A stretch of 5,085 nt of DNA from Gemmataceae bacterium (GTDB lineage Bacteria > Planctomycetota > Planctomycetia > Gemmatales > Gemmataceae): assembly GCA_026418875.1 (NCBI GenBank), contig JAOAAM010000205.1, forward strand, positions 1 through 5,085, in the 5' to 3' direction. The notes under the pieces are model-generated. The model was given only the letters and a program-made list of their open reading frames with translations, had not been told where the DNA came from and made no database searches. Positions within the stretch are counted from its first letter, which is position 1. Each line of letters starts with the position of its first letter. The translations under genes and the position numbers were made by a program. Shown piece after piece: positions 1 through 5,085 of this stretch.

Positions 1-353
1 CAGGCCAAGCGTGTCCATTTCAAGCCACCGTTTGTCGTCGCCAAGACGACGCCCAAGCTGGAGCCGTTGGGCAGTTCCTCGCGTCCGACAGCCCAGCCGA
101 CAAACGGGCTGACGAAATGGACGGCGCGGAGGGAAGCGCGGGTGCCGGTCGGTTGACGTTCCCAAGTGACGCCGCCATCGATGCTGTGCCAAACAACGCC
201 CTCGTCGCCGACAGCCCACCCCTCCTGCGCATCGACGAAATAGACCGAGCGAAGGCAGGCGTCGTTTAACCGTTCCTGACCGACCGACGCGGTTCCGACA
301 CTCGCGCACATGCCGATGAGCAAGCTGCACCCCGCCGCGATCCACGCTTTCAT
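1..353 (-). CDS. Secreted Ycf48-like / BNR (Asp-box) repeat protein, N-terminal part, cut by the window edge
   Basis: Reading leftward from the ATG at 353 gives 117 codons with no stop, running off the left edge. Residues 1-25 look like a Sec signal peptide: a Lys at position 2, a hydrophobic core (IAAGCSLLIGM), and small residues around 19-24. Two copies of a beta-propeller-type repeat follow. Copy 1 has LRSVYFV, then GWAVG at 45-49, then the Asp-box-like SIDGGVTW at 57-64. Copy 2 has LRAVHFV, GWAVG at 86-90, and TTNGGLKW at 106-113. The pairing of GWAVG with S/T-x-D/N-GG-x-x-W is the pattern of Ycf48/HCF136-related and BNR repeat proteins. Ycf48 itself is a photosystem II assembly factor, but non-photosynthetic bacteria carry many homologues of unknown role, so no specific function is claimed. 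An in-frame ATG at 362 is an equally possible start: GGAG lies 6 bases before it, and AGAGG lies 9 bases before the 353 start. The gene begins 14-23 bases after the glycosyltransferase stop, so it is probably co-transcribed with it. The C-terminus is not visible. Confidence 0.85.
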   Translation of the reverse strand, partial: MKAWIAAGCSLLIGMCASVGTASVGQERLNDACLRSVYFVDAQEGWAVGDEGVVWHSIDGGVTWERQPTGTRASLRAVHFVSPFVGWAVGREELPNGSSLGVVLATTNGGLKWTRLA

Positions 354-376
354 CCGTGACATCCTCTGCTCCGAAT

Positions 377-1225
377 TCAGTCGAACAGCCAGAACCGCAC
401 GATGCAGTACAACGCGCTGACGGCGTCCTTCCAGCCAATCTTCTTGCCTTCCTCGTAGGTGCGTCCTGAATAGCTGATTGGGACTTCGAACACGCGCCAA
501 CGGCGGTTGCGTGCCACTTTCGCCGTGAACTCCGGCTCGAAGCCGAACCGATTCGCTTTCAGTCGCATTCCCCGAAGGACCTCCCGGCGGAAAGCCTTGT
601 AGCATGTTTCCATGTCGGTGAGGTTCAAGTTGGTCAGCATGTTGGAGAGTGTCGTCAAGAGGCGGTTCGCGACGGCGTGCCAGAAATAAAGCACCCGATG
701 TCGCTCCCCGATGAAACGCGAGCCGAAGACCACGTCGGCTTGATTTTCGATGATGGGTTGAAGCAAGCGGTTGTAGTCGGCGGGGTCGTATTCGAGATCG
801 GCGTCCTGAATGATGATGACATCACCCGTGGCATGGGCGAAACCGGAGCGCAGGGCCGCCCCTTTGCCCTGATTTACCGCGTGTCGGACGAGAACGATCT
901 CCGGGCAATCCGCCGCGATTTTCGCAAGAACCTCGCTCGTCCCGTCGGTGCTGGCATCATCGACGACGATGATCTCCTTCGGGAAGGGTGCCGCGCGTAC
1001 CCGACGCAGCAATTCGTCCACCCAAGCTCGTTCGTTATAGACCGGCACGACCACCGACAGTTTGAAATCAGCCGGAACCTCGAACAGCCCCAACTGCCGG
1101 CACGCGCCTTCACCCAAACATTGACGCAATTGTGCGAGTCGCTCGTCCCACGAAGTCGATGGAGGCGAGACGACCGGAAATGCGTTCGGTCTCGTCGAGG
1201 GGTGTTGGTGAAAAACCGCGGCCAT
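377..1225 (-). CDS. Family 2 glycosyltransferase, dolichyl/polyprenyl-phosphate mannosyl- or glucosyltransferase-like
   Basis: This encodes a 282-residue GT-A fold glycosyltransferase. The GT2 core begins at about residue 55 with [10 protein letters not shown] (56-65), followed by [13 protein letters not shown] (84-96), the nucleotide-sugar binding segment. [12 protein letters not shown] (118-129) comes next, and then QDADLEYDP (140-148), whose DAD is the DxD-type metal/sugar-phosphate site. VVFGSRF (165-171), [13 protein letters not shown] (202-214) and [13 protein letters not shown] (227-239) follow. This order matches the DPM1/DPG-synthase-like branch, which transfers mannose or glucose from GDP or UDP sugars to a polyprenyl phosphate on the cytoplasmic membrane face. 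There is no C-terminal multi-helix membrane domain, so this is the short soluble form, perhaps membrane-associated. Residues 1-53 are an extension without a recognisable domain. The ATG at 1225 is supported by GAGGA 8 bases upstream. The gene lies 53 bases after the PEP-CTERM gene and just before the Ycf48-like gene. Donor sugar and acceptor cannot be told from sequence. Confidence 0.93.
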   Translation of the reverse strand: MAAVFHQHPSTRPNAFPVVSPPSTSWDERLAQLRQCLGEGACRQLGLFEVPADFKLSVVVPVYNERAWVDELLRRVRAAPFPKEIIVVDDASTDGTSEVLAKIAADCPEIVLVRHAVNQGKGAALRSGFAHATGDVIIIQDADLEYDPADYNRLLQPIIENQADVVFGSRFIGERHRVLYFWHAVANRLLTTLSNMLTNLNLTDMETCYKAFRREVLRGMRLKANRFGFEPEFTAKVARNRRWRVFEVPISYSGRTYEEGKKIGWKDAVSALYCIVRFWLFD

Positions 1226-1278
1226 TTTCGCAGTCCTCGCTGGTGGCCGCGGATTATCGACCGAATTGGCAGATCAGG

Positions 1279-1698
1279 TCAAGAGCGGTTTGTCCGTCGC
1301 CAACGGCGCGAGACGGCGAGGATCGCCAGCCCTAAGCCCGCCAAGCCCACTGTGCCCGGCTCGGGGACATCGCGCAGTTGGTGCGGCTCGGCGGGAGCGC
1401 CCGTCGTCACGATTTCCCAATCGATTAGGTCCGGTTCCGACCAAATGTCCTCCGGAGGCAACTCGATGCCGAAAATCGGCAGGTCGGTCGGCTCCTCGAT
1501 CGGATCGACCACGGCATCCTCCACCGGTTTATCAGTTTCGGGGACGGTGTCCGGGGCGATCGGCGCAGATGGCTCAATCGGTGTTGGGCGACCGCCGAAA
1601 GCGTGAACCGTCCCTCCGAGCAGAATCGAGCAAATCACGACGACGAGGGTCACCATCGCTCGACGCCAGGGACTCGATCCCATCAGGTAGTTCCTCAT
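1279..1698 (-). CDS. Small PEP-CTERM sorting-domain protein, exosortase substrate
   Basis: A 139-residue exported protein, starting at the ATG at 1698. Residues 1-34 form a signal peptide: basic WRR at 11-13, hydrophobic MVTLVVVICSILLGG, and a likely cleavage after VHA (31-33). Residues 35-110 form a Pro- and acid-rich linker (repeated PIEPSAPIAP-like and EEPTDLP segments) without cysteines and without a recognisable enzyme domain. Residues 111-139 are a textbook PEP-CTERM signal: VPEPGT (111-116), a short hydrophobic helix GLAGLGLAILAVS (118-130), and a basic tail RRWRR. In known systems exosortase (EpsH/XrtA type) recognises this tripartite signal and processes or anchors the protein at the surface, often in exopolysaccharide-producing bacteria. 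No exosortase gene lies in this window. The open frame continues upstream to an ATG at 1770, but 1698 is preferred: AGGAGG sits about 6 bases before it, and it puts the signal peptide at the N-terminus. It is probably the first gene of the leftward cluster. Its specific function is unknown. Confidence 0.88.
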   Translation of the reverse strand: MRNYLMGSSPWRRAMVTLVVVICSILLGGTVHAFGGRPTPIEPSAPIAPDTVPETDKPVEDAVVDPIEEPTDLPIFGIELPPEDIWSEPDLIDWEIVTTGAPAEPHQLRDVPEPGTVGLAGLGLAILAVSRRWRRTNRS

Positions 1699-1702
1699 CT
1701 CC

Positions 1703-1708
1703 CCCTCC
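1703..1708 (-). promoter_or_regulatory. Ribosome binding site that fixes the PEP-CTERM start
   Basis: On the minus strand the sequence before the ATG at 1698 reads AGGAGGGGGAG. This gives a near-perfect Shine-Dalgarno core about 5-6 bases from the start. It decides in favour of the 1698 start over the in-frame ATG at 1770, which has no comparable site, and over the ATG at 1683. Confidence 0.75.
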
Positions 1709-1720
1709 TGTTCCAGATTC

Positions 1721-1756
1721 GCGTGCCGAGGCTCCCTCGGAGCCGCCTCGGCATGC
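1721..1756. repeat. Strong inverted repeat (hairpin) upstream of the PEP-CTERM gene
   Basis: Arms 1721-1732 (GCGTGCCGAGGC) and 1745-1756 (GCCTCGGCATGC) pair over 12 positions, 11 Watson-Crick plus one G-T, around a 12-base loop. A competing inner hairpin, GGCTCC (1730-1735) with GGAGCC (1739-1744) and a CTC loop, overlaps the main stem, so two mutually exclusive folds are possible. The element lies about 13 bases beyond the PEP-CTERM Shine-Dalgarno, in the probable 5' leader. There is no T-run on either side, so it is not a canonical intrinsic terminator. Confidence 0.7.
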
Positions 1757-1758
1757 CC

Positions 1759-1787
1759 TAGATGACACACTTCTCATCTACTGTCAA
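1759..1787 (-). promoter_or_regulatory. Weak candidate promoter for the leftward cluster
   Basis: The minus strand contains a consensus -35 hexamer TTGACA (1787-1782). Seventeen bases later comes CATCTA (1764-1759), a poor -10 match. Transcription would start near 1752, inside the outer arm of the adjacent hairpin and about 55 bases before the PEP-CTERM start codon. A second TTGACA at 1875-1870 on the same strand has no -10 partner. Planctomycete promoters are poorly described by the E. coli consensus, so this is tentative. Confidence 0.25.
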
Positions 1788-1923
1788 CCGCGGTCCGATC
1801 GCGGACGAGTCGAGGCCAGACCCGTTTGCAAAACTGGGTGAACGTGAGAGGCTAAGCGGACGACCTGCATGTCAAGCGGGAGAATCTGTCCAAACCCTAC
1901 CGCTTTCAGCGGATTCAATCATT

Positions 1924-1988
1924 TTGCCTGAGAGACGGGAAAGAAAAATTCTAGGCAAGTTGACGGCATTTCGCCGAATCAGGGATTG
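1924..1988 (+). promoter_or_regulatory. Weak candidate promoter region for the BBP7 gene
   Basis: Two alternatives are visible. TTGCCT (1924-1929) is followed at 17 bases by AATTCT (1947-1952) in the most A/T-rich patch of the intergenic region. Alternatively TTGACG (1960-1965) is followed at 17 bases by GGATTG (1983-1988), a weak -10. Neither is convincing. The placement 60-125 bases before the BBP7 start codon is reasonable. Confidence 0.2.
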
Positions 1989-2050
1989 CGGGAAGGGGTG
2001 CCGCGACACGCTCCACGAGCCGCCACCAATCCCGCACGGGAGAGGATCTC

Positions 2051-3568
2051 ATGCGTCGGCGACTGGGAATCACGGCGATCACACTCGGTGTCGTATCAGG
2101 GCTGGCTCGAGGTGAGGAAGTGCAGTGGCGGGCAGCGACGGACAGCCGCGCTCACTCGGAATCGATTCGGAAAACCTCAACCCAGGCCGAAGAGCCGCCC
2201 ATCGTCATAGGGCCTTTGCCCCAAGCGGAGCCGAAACAGGAGACTTTGAAGCCGCGCTCTCCCGAGCCACTCCCGAAATCCCCGGCGCCAGAATTGCTCC
2301 AGCCGCCGCGTGCCGTCGAGGAGTCGTCGAAGAACAAGCCCCTGCCCGCCGAACCGGTTATGGTGAACGCCTCTCCGACGATCGTTGAGTCGGAGGCGAC
2401 CGTTTGGCCTGCCACCCGATCAACCCGACCCCGATTTTACACGAGCGCCGAATACCTCCTTTGGTTCACCGATCGAATGAACGCTCCGCCGCTGGTGACG
2501 ACCGCACCGTTGCCGCCCGGGGGCGTTTTGCCGCCGAACTTCGGCCTGATCGGTGCGCCTGGAACTCAGGTGCTTTACGGAGACGGCCCCATCGGCAATT
2601 CGTTTCGCATGGGAGGCCGGTTCGGCTTGGGCCTTTGGCTGGATTGCGACCAGACCTGCGGCCTGGATGCGTCGTTCTTCTTCTTGGGTCGAAATGCCGA
2701 CACGGTAAGTTTTTCCTCGCGGCTGCAACCGGTCCTGCTGCGACCATTCATCCAGCAAAATCCACCCACCGGCCCGAATTATCAGATCGTGGCGTTTCCT
2801 CCCGGATTCACGCAGAATAACCAGCCGTTCCCCGATCAGACGGGCACGGTCAGTGTCCGAACCGCGACCGGGCTGTGGGGTGCCGAGATCAACGCCAAGG
2901 AATGTTTTGTCAGTCAATGCACTCCAGCGGGCGGCTTCCGGATCGACCTGTTCGCCGGGTTCCGCTACCTCGGCATGGACGACCGGCTGACCATAGTGGA
3001 AGATTTGGTTCTAGGGCAGAATAACGTGGCGGGATTCCCGCCCAACACAGCCGTGATCGTGACCGACCGCTTCGATACTTACAACCAGTTTTACGGCGGA
3101 CAAGGTGGCATGCGCTGGGAGGCGCGCAGCGGAGCGTGGAGCTTCGATGGCCGAGCGTCGTTGGCCCTCGGTGGGACACGCCAAGTGACCCACATCGACG
3201 GTAGCCAACGGGTCACGCCGCCGGGCGGGCCGAGCCAATTCTTCGTCGGCGGACTTCTCGCGTTACCGTCGAACATCGGCCGACACGTCACGGGCCGTTT
3301 CTCGTTCGTCCCCGAACTGACGATGAACCTGGGTTATTTCGTCCGGCCAAACGTCAAAGTGTTCGCAGGCTACAACCTGCTATTCTGGACAAACGTCCAG
3401 CGAGCAGCCGAGCAGATTGACCCCGTGCTCGACTTAGCACAGATCCCCAACTTCAACGATCCATTGAATCCGCCGACACCGCAAAACCCGCCGCGGCCCT
3501 TTGTCCTATTCCAACAGAGCGACTTTTGGGCGCAGGGTATGCAACTGGGGGTCGAACTTCGTTGGTGA
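2051..3568 (+). CDS. BBP7-family outer-membrane beta-barrel protein
   Basis: A 505-residue exported protein. Residues 1-22 form a signal peptide (RRR, then ITAITLGVVSGLA, with cleavage around ARG-EE). Residues 45-118 are a Pro/Glu/Ser/Lys-rich linker, probably unstructured and periplasmic. The barrel domain starts at about 128 with RFYTSAEYLLWF, a typical BBP7 opening. It continues with amphipathic strands: FRMGGRFGLGLWLD (185-198), CGLDASFFFLGR (203-214), LWGAEINA (275-282), FRIDLFAGFRYL (296-307), TYNQFYGGQGGMRWE (343-357), WSFDGRASLALGG (363-375), GRFSFVPELTMNLGYFV (415-431) and VKVFAGYNLLFWTNV (435-449). The last strand, FWAQGMQLGVELRW, ends in an aromatic residue at the very C-terminus, the classic signal for barrel insertion by the BAM complex. 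BBP7 (putative beta-barrel porin 7) proteins are abundant in Planctomycetota; their substrates are unknown. GGGAG/AGAGG 5-8 bases before ATG 2051 supports the start. Two close cysteine pairs (199/203 and 285/290) are notable. No partner function is established. Confidence 0.93.
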   Translation: MRRRLGITAITLGVVSGLARGEEVQWRAATDSRAHSESIRKTSTQAEEPPIVIGPLPQAEPKQETLKPRSPEPLPKSPAPELLQPPRAVEESSKNKPLPAEPVMVNASPTIVESEATVWPATRSTRPRFYTSAEYLLWFTDRMNAPPLVTTAPLPPGGVLPPNFGLIGAPGTQVLYGDGPIGNSFRMGGRFGLGLWLDCDQTCGLDASFFFLGRNADTVSFSSRLQPVLLRPFIQQNPPTGPNYQIVAFPPGFTQNNQPFPDQTGTVSVRTATGLWGAEINAKECFVSQCTPAGGFRIDLFAGFRYLGMDDRLTIVEDLVLGQNNVAGFPPNTAVIVTDRFDTYNQFYGGQGGMRWEARSGAWSFDGRASLALGGTRQVTHIDGSQRVTPPGGPSQFFVGGLLALPSNIGRHVTGRFSFVPELTMNLGYFVRPNVKVFAGYNLLFWTNVQRAAEQIDPVLDLAQIPNFNDPLNPPTPQNPPRPFVLFQQSDFWAQGMQLGVELRW

Positions 3569-3608
3569 TCCGATCGGTCGGCATTCGCGGCAGGAATTTG
3601 TGAAGTCG

Positions 3609-3650
3609 GGGTGCGGAAGCAACCCGGGGCGAGCGCAAGTTTCCGCACCC
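3609..3650. repeat. Inverted repeat / hairpin 1 after the BBP7 gene
   Basis: GGGTGCGGAA (3609-3618) and TTCCGCACCC (3641-3650) are perfect 10-base complements. The stem can grow by two pairs (one G-T) to 3620/3639, leaving an 18-base loop. It lies 40 bases after the BBP7 stop codon. No T-run follows on either strand, so it could be a factor-assisted terminator, an mRNA-stabilising 3' structure or part of the next gene's leader. Confidence 0.65.
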
Positions 3651-3656
3651 TGACGA

Positions 3657-3690
3657 TTCCGGGGGTAGCAAAGGCCGAAAACTCCCGGAA
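3657..3690. repeat. Inverted repeat / hairpin 2 before the WxxGxW gene
   Basis: TTCCGGG (3657-3663) and CCCGGAA (3684-3690) are perfect complements. Pairing continues to 3666/3681 with one G-T pair, giving a stem of about 10 bp and a 14-base loop. It begins six bases after hairpin 1 and ends 26 bases before the next start codon. No T-run follows it. Confidence 0.55.
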
Positions 3691-3716
3691 CCCCTATCCC
3701 GCGAGGCACCCCGACG

Positions 3717-5085
3717 ATGAACGCCCTGGGAAACTTGATCGGTGGCTCGATTCTGGCTCTGATCGGATTCATCCCACCCACTGCCACGACGAACCAAGGG
3801 GTCGAACCTCTGGCACGCGGCCCCATCCACGAAGCATTCGCAAATCCAGTGGACGGCTCCCCGCGCCCGGGACCGATGCTCGACCAACCGCCCCCTGCCC
3901 CCATCGAAGAGCTACCTGCTGAGCAGAGGCCGGACGACCCGAACGTGCAGTGGATTCCCGGGTACTGGGCCTGGGATGATGCCCGTGGCGACTTCCTCTG
4001 GGTCAGCGGATTCTGGCGTGTCCCGCCTCCGGGACGCACTTGGGTTCCCGGTCGCTGGGAGAGATCGGGCGGGAGTTGGCGTTGGGTTCCAGGATTCTGG
4101 GTCGCCACGGAACAACCCGTGATGACGTACCTACCACCGCCTCCCGAGTCGATCGAATCGGGTCCAAGCACGCCGCCACCCTCAGCGGACCACGTCTATG
4201 TCCCAGGAACTTGGGTCTACACTGCTTCCCGTTACGTCTGGCGGCCAGGGACTTGGGTCGTCTTCCGTCCCGGTTGGGTCTGGGTCCCCGCTTGTTACCA
4301 TTGGACCCCTGCCGGCTACGTCTTCGTCGATGGCTATTGGGACTTCCCTCTCGCACGCCGAGGCATCCTTTTCACCCCAGTCTGGATCGATCGCCGTTTT
4401 TGTTACCGACCACGATGGTTTTACTCACCCGCAGTTGCCATCTGCGACCATGCACTCTACGGTGCCCTGTTTGTGCGACCCGGATGCAGCCATTACTTCT
4501 TCGGCGACTACTTCGATATTCAGTTTACCCGGATCGGATATCGGTCCTGGTTTAATGTGAGTTTTGGCCGCGGCTTCAGTTATGATCCTCTGTGGAGCTA
4601 TTACCAGCTTCATTTTCGCAATGATCCTTTCTGGGCCCCCGCCATCCGGGAAGTGTACACGGCACGATTTGCGGGTCACCTGCCCCGCCCGCCGGTCACC
4701 ATCGTAAATCAGGTGAACAACACAATTATCAACAATGTGACGAATATCAACAATGTGAATATCATCAACAGTCCGACAATCATCAACAATTACAAGAATA
4801 TCGTCAAAAGCACGAACGTGACCAACATCACCAACGTGAACAATACAGTGGTGAACATCCGCAACGTAAACAAGAATGTCTTACCACGCGCTGTCGCCGA
4901 CGCAGAAACCTTGGAGAAGTTTCAGAATCTCAAACCAATCGCCCAGAACCAGCGAGAGGAGTTTGTTCGCAACAGCCGACAACTTCGGGATTTCGCTCAA
5001 AGACGATCCGAAATGGAGGCCAAATTACGAGCCACTGTACCTGACTCAAAAGCCGGCGTGCCTCAATCCTGTCTCTTATACACAT
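3717..5085 (+). CDS. WxxGxW (YXWGXW-type) repeat protein with Asn-rich repeat region, C-terminus missing
   Basis: An open frame of 456 codons runs from ATG 3717 to the window end without a stop. GAGG lies 10 bases upstream, an acceptable ribosome binding site. Residues 1-24 are hydrophobic (LIGGSILALIGFIPPTA) and may be a signal peptide, although no basic residue precedes the core. Residues 45-75 are Pro-rich. Residues 79-208 carry WxxGxW repeats: WIPGYW (79), WVSGFW (95), WVPGRW (109), WVPGFW (123), YVPGTW (161) and WRPGTW (175), then degenerate WVPACYHW (189) and FVDGYW (203). A Pro-rich spacer at 139-156 divides the array. Residues 210-325 are very rich in Tyr, Phe and Trp, with Cys at 229, 243 and 257. 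Residues 327-388 are an Asn/Ile/Val/Thr repeat tract. Residues 392-438 are charged and probably helical. The repeat family is known mainly from bacterial envelope or secreted proteins; its function is unknown. It may be co-transcribed with the BBP7 gene 148 bases upstream. The last six codons (from about 5067) are adapter-derived. Confidence 0.85.
   Translation, partial: MNALGNLIGGSILALIGFIPPTATTNQGVEPLARGPIHEAFANPVDGSPRPGPMLDQPPPAPIEELPAEQRPDDPNVQWIPGYWAWDDARGDFLWVSGFWRVPPPGRTWVPGRWERSGGSWRWVPGFWVATEQPVMTYLPPPPESIESGPSTPPPSADHVYVPGTWVYTASRYVWRPGTWVVFRPGWVWVPACYHWTPAGYVFVDGYWDFPLARRGILFTPVWIDRRFCYRPRWFYSPAVAICDHALYGALFVRPGCSHYFFGDYFDIQFTRIGYRSWFNVSFGRGFSYDPLWSYYQLHFRNDPFWAPAIREVYTARFAGHLPRPPVTIVNQVNNTIINNVTNINNVNIINSPTIINNYKNIVKSTNVTNITNVNNTVVNIRNVNKNVLPRAVADAETLEKFQNLKPIAQNQREEFVRNSRQLRDFAQRRSEMEAKLRATVPDSKAGVPQSCLLYT
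4695..4880 (+). repeat. Asn-rich imperfect repeat region within the WxxGxW protein
   Basis: Codons 327-388 of the gene encode a tract of short units such as VNQVNN, TIINN, VTNINN, VNIIN, TIINN, VTNITN and VNNTVVN. Hydrophobic beta-branched residues alternate with Asn or Thr. The DNA is visibly more A/T-rich than the flanking coding sequence (many aac, aat, atc and acg codons) and contains recurring aacaatgtga- and atcaacaa-like words. The tract is in frame throughout. Such patterns can form beta-solenoid or amyloid-like stacked strands with Asn ladders, but that is inference. Confidence 0.7.
5069..5085. other. Residual Tn5 mosaic-end / Nextera adapter sequence (artefact)
   Basis: The final 17 bases, CTGTCTCTTATACACAT, match the first 17 of the 19-base Tn5 transposase mosaic end used in tagmentation libraries. 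They lie exactly at the end of the window. They replace the true continuation of the gene and add a false peptide tail ending CLLYT. This is best read as untrimmed adapter at a contig end, not as a genomic transposon end, because nothing follows it. Confidence 0.93.

Larger units (their letters stand above)
1699..2050. other. Divergent intergenic region between the PEP-CTERM and BBP7 genes
   Basis: These 352 bases separate two genes transcribed away from each other, so they should contain the promoters for both. Visible elements are the PEP-CTERM ribosome binding site, a 12-bp-stem hairpin at 1721-1756, a small hairpin at 1793-1806 (GTCCG/CGGAC), another at 1900-1912 (CCGCT-TTC-AGCGG), an A-rich patch at 1939-1950, and a possible long-loop pairing of TTGCCT (1924-1929) with AGGCAA (1953-1958). 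Open frames through this region have no recognisable protein features and no clear ribosome binding site, so no gene is called here. Confidence 0.7.

Noticed and set aside
677..1606. A 309-codon rightward open frame covering most of the glycosyltransferase and the PEP-CTERM gene
   Set aside because: It is antisense to two genes with clear family motifs, has no recognisable domain, and is Arg-rich in the way expected of shadow frames in GC-rich DNA.
1699..1770. N-terminal extension of the PEP-CTERM protein to the ATG at 1770
   Set aside because: The extension would bury the signal peptide behind 24 polar residues and cross a strong hairpin, whereas ATG 1698 has an excellent Shine-Dalgarno.
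1762..2115. A 117-codon rightward open frame in the divergent intergenic region, overlapping the BBP7 start
   Set aside because: It has no good ribosome binding site or recognisable motif, and it overlaps the strongly supported BBP7 start in another frame.
2420..2917. A 165-codon leftward open frame inside the BBP7 gene
   Set aside because: It lies wholly antisense to the beta-barrel coding sequence and shows no protein family features.
3569..3716. Canonical rho-independent terminator after BBP7
   Set aside because: Both stems are good, but neither is followed by a run of T on either strand.
3506..4171. A 221-codon leftward open frame overlapping the BBP7 end and the WxxGxW start
   Set aside because: It is antisense to well-supported genes, rich in Gly/Pro/Arg/Ser without a domain, and would cross the two intergenic hairpins.
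3953..4340. DNA-level tandem repeat or CRISPR-like array in the WxxGxW region
   Set aside because: The recurrence is at protein level (Trp-x-x-Gly-x-Trp). The DNA units differ in sequence and spacing and lie within one open reading frame.
5069..5085. A genuine Tn5/IS50-type transposon end
   Set aside because: The match is to the engineered mosaic end used in sequencing libraries and is flush with the sequence end. No transposase or insertion sequence is present.

Overview
The window looks like chromosomal DNA from a planctomycete. Three things support this. A complete BBP7-type outer-membrane beta-barrel gene, a family typical of Planctomycetota, is present. So is a protein built on WxxGxW (YXWGXW-type) repeats followed by an Asn-rich stretch. 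The base composition is GC-rich, and the other genes (a PEP-CTERM protein, a small family-2 glycosyltransferase and a Ycf48-like Asp-box protein) fit that group. The order or genus cannot be fixed from this sequence alone.

Layout: the left half (1-1698) is a leftward gene cluster read from high to low coordinates. It holds a 139-residue PEP-CTERM anchored protein (1698-1279), a 282-residue DPM-like GT2 glycosyltransferase (1225-377), and the N-terminal 117 residues of a secreted Ycf48/BNR-like repeat protein (353-1, cut by the left edge). Gaps are 53 and about 23 bases, so the three are probably one transcript. A 352-base divergent intergenic region (1699-2050) follows. It has a strong hairpin just upstream of the PEP-CTERM ribosome binding site and weak promoter candidates on both strands. 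The right half is rightward: the BBP7 beta-barrel protein (2051-3568), a 148-base gap holding two consecutive hairpins, and a WxxGxW/Asn-rich protein that is still open at the right edge (3717-5085).

Together the genes read as a cell-envelope locus. Four of the five products carry a likely export signal, one is an outer-membrane barrel, one has an exosortase-type sorting signal, and the fifth is a polyprenyl-phosphate-type glycosyltransferase. A common pathway is inference only. No mobile element, CRISPR array, tRNA or rRNA was seen.

The last 17 bases (5069-5085) match the Tn5 mosaic-end/Nextera transposase adapter. They are most likely residual sequencing adapter rather than genome. The window therefore ends at a contig end, and the last six codons of the right-hand gene should not be trusted.
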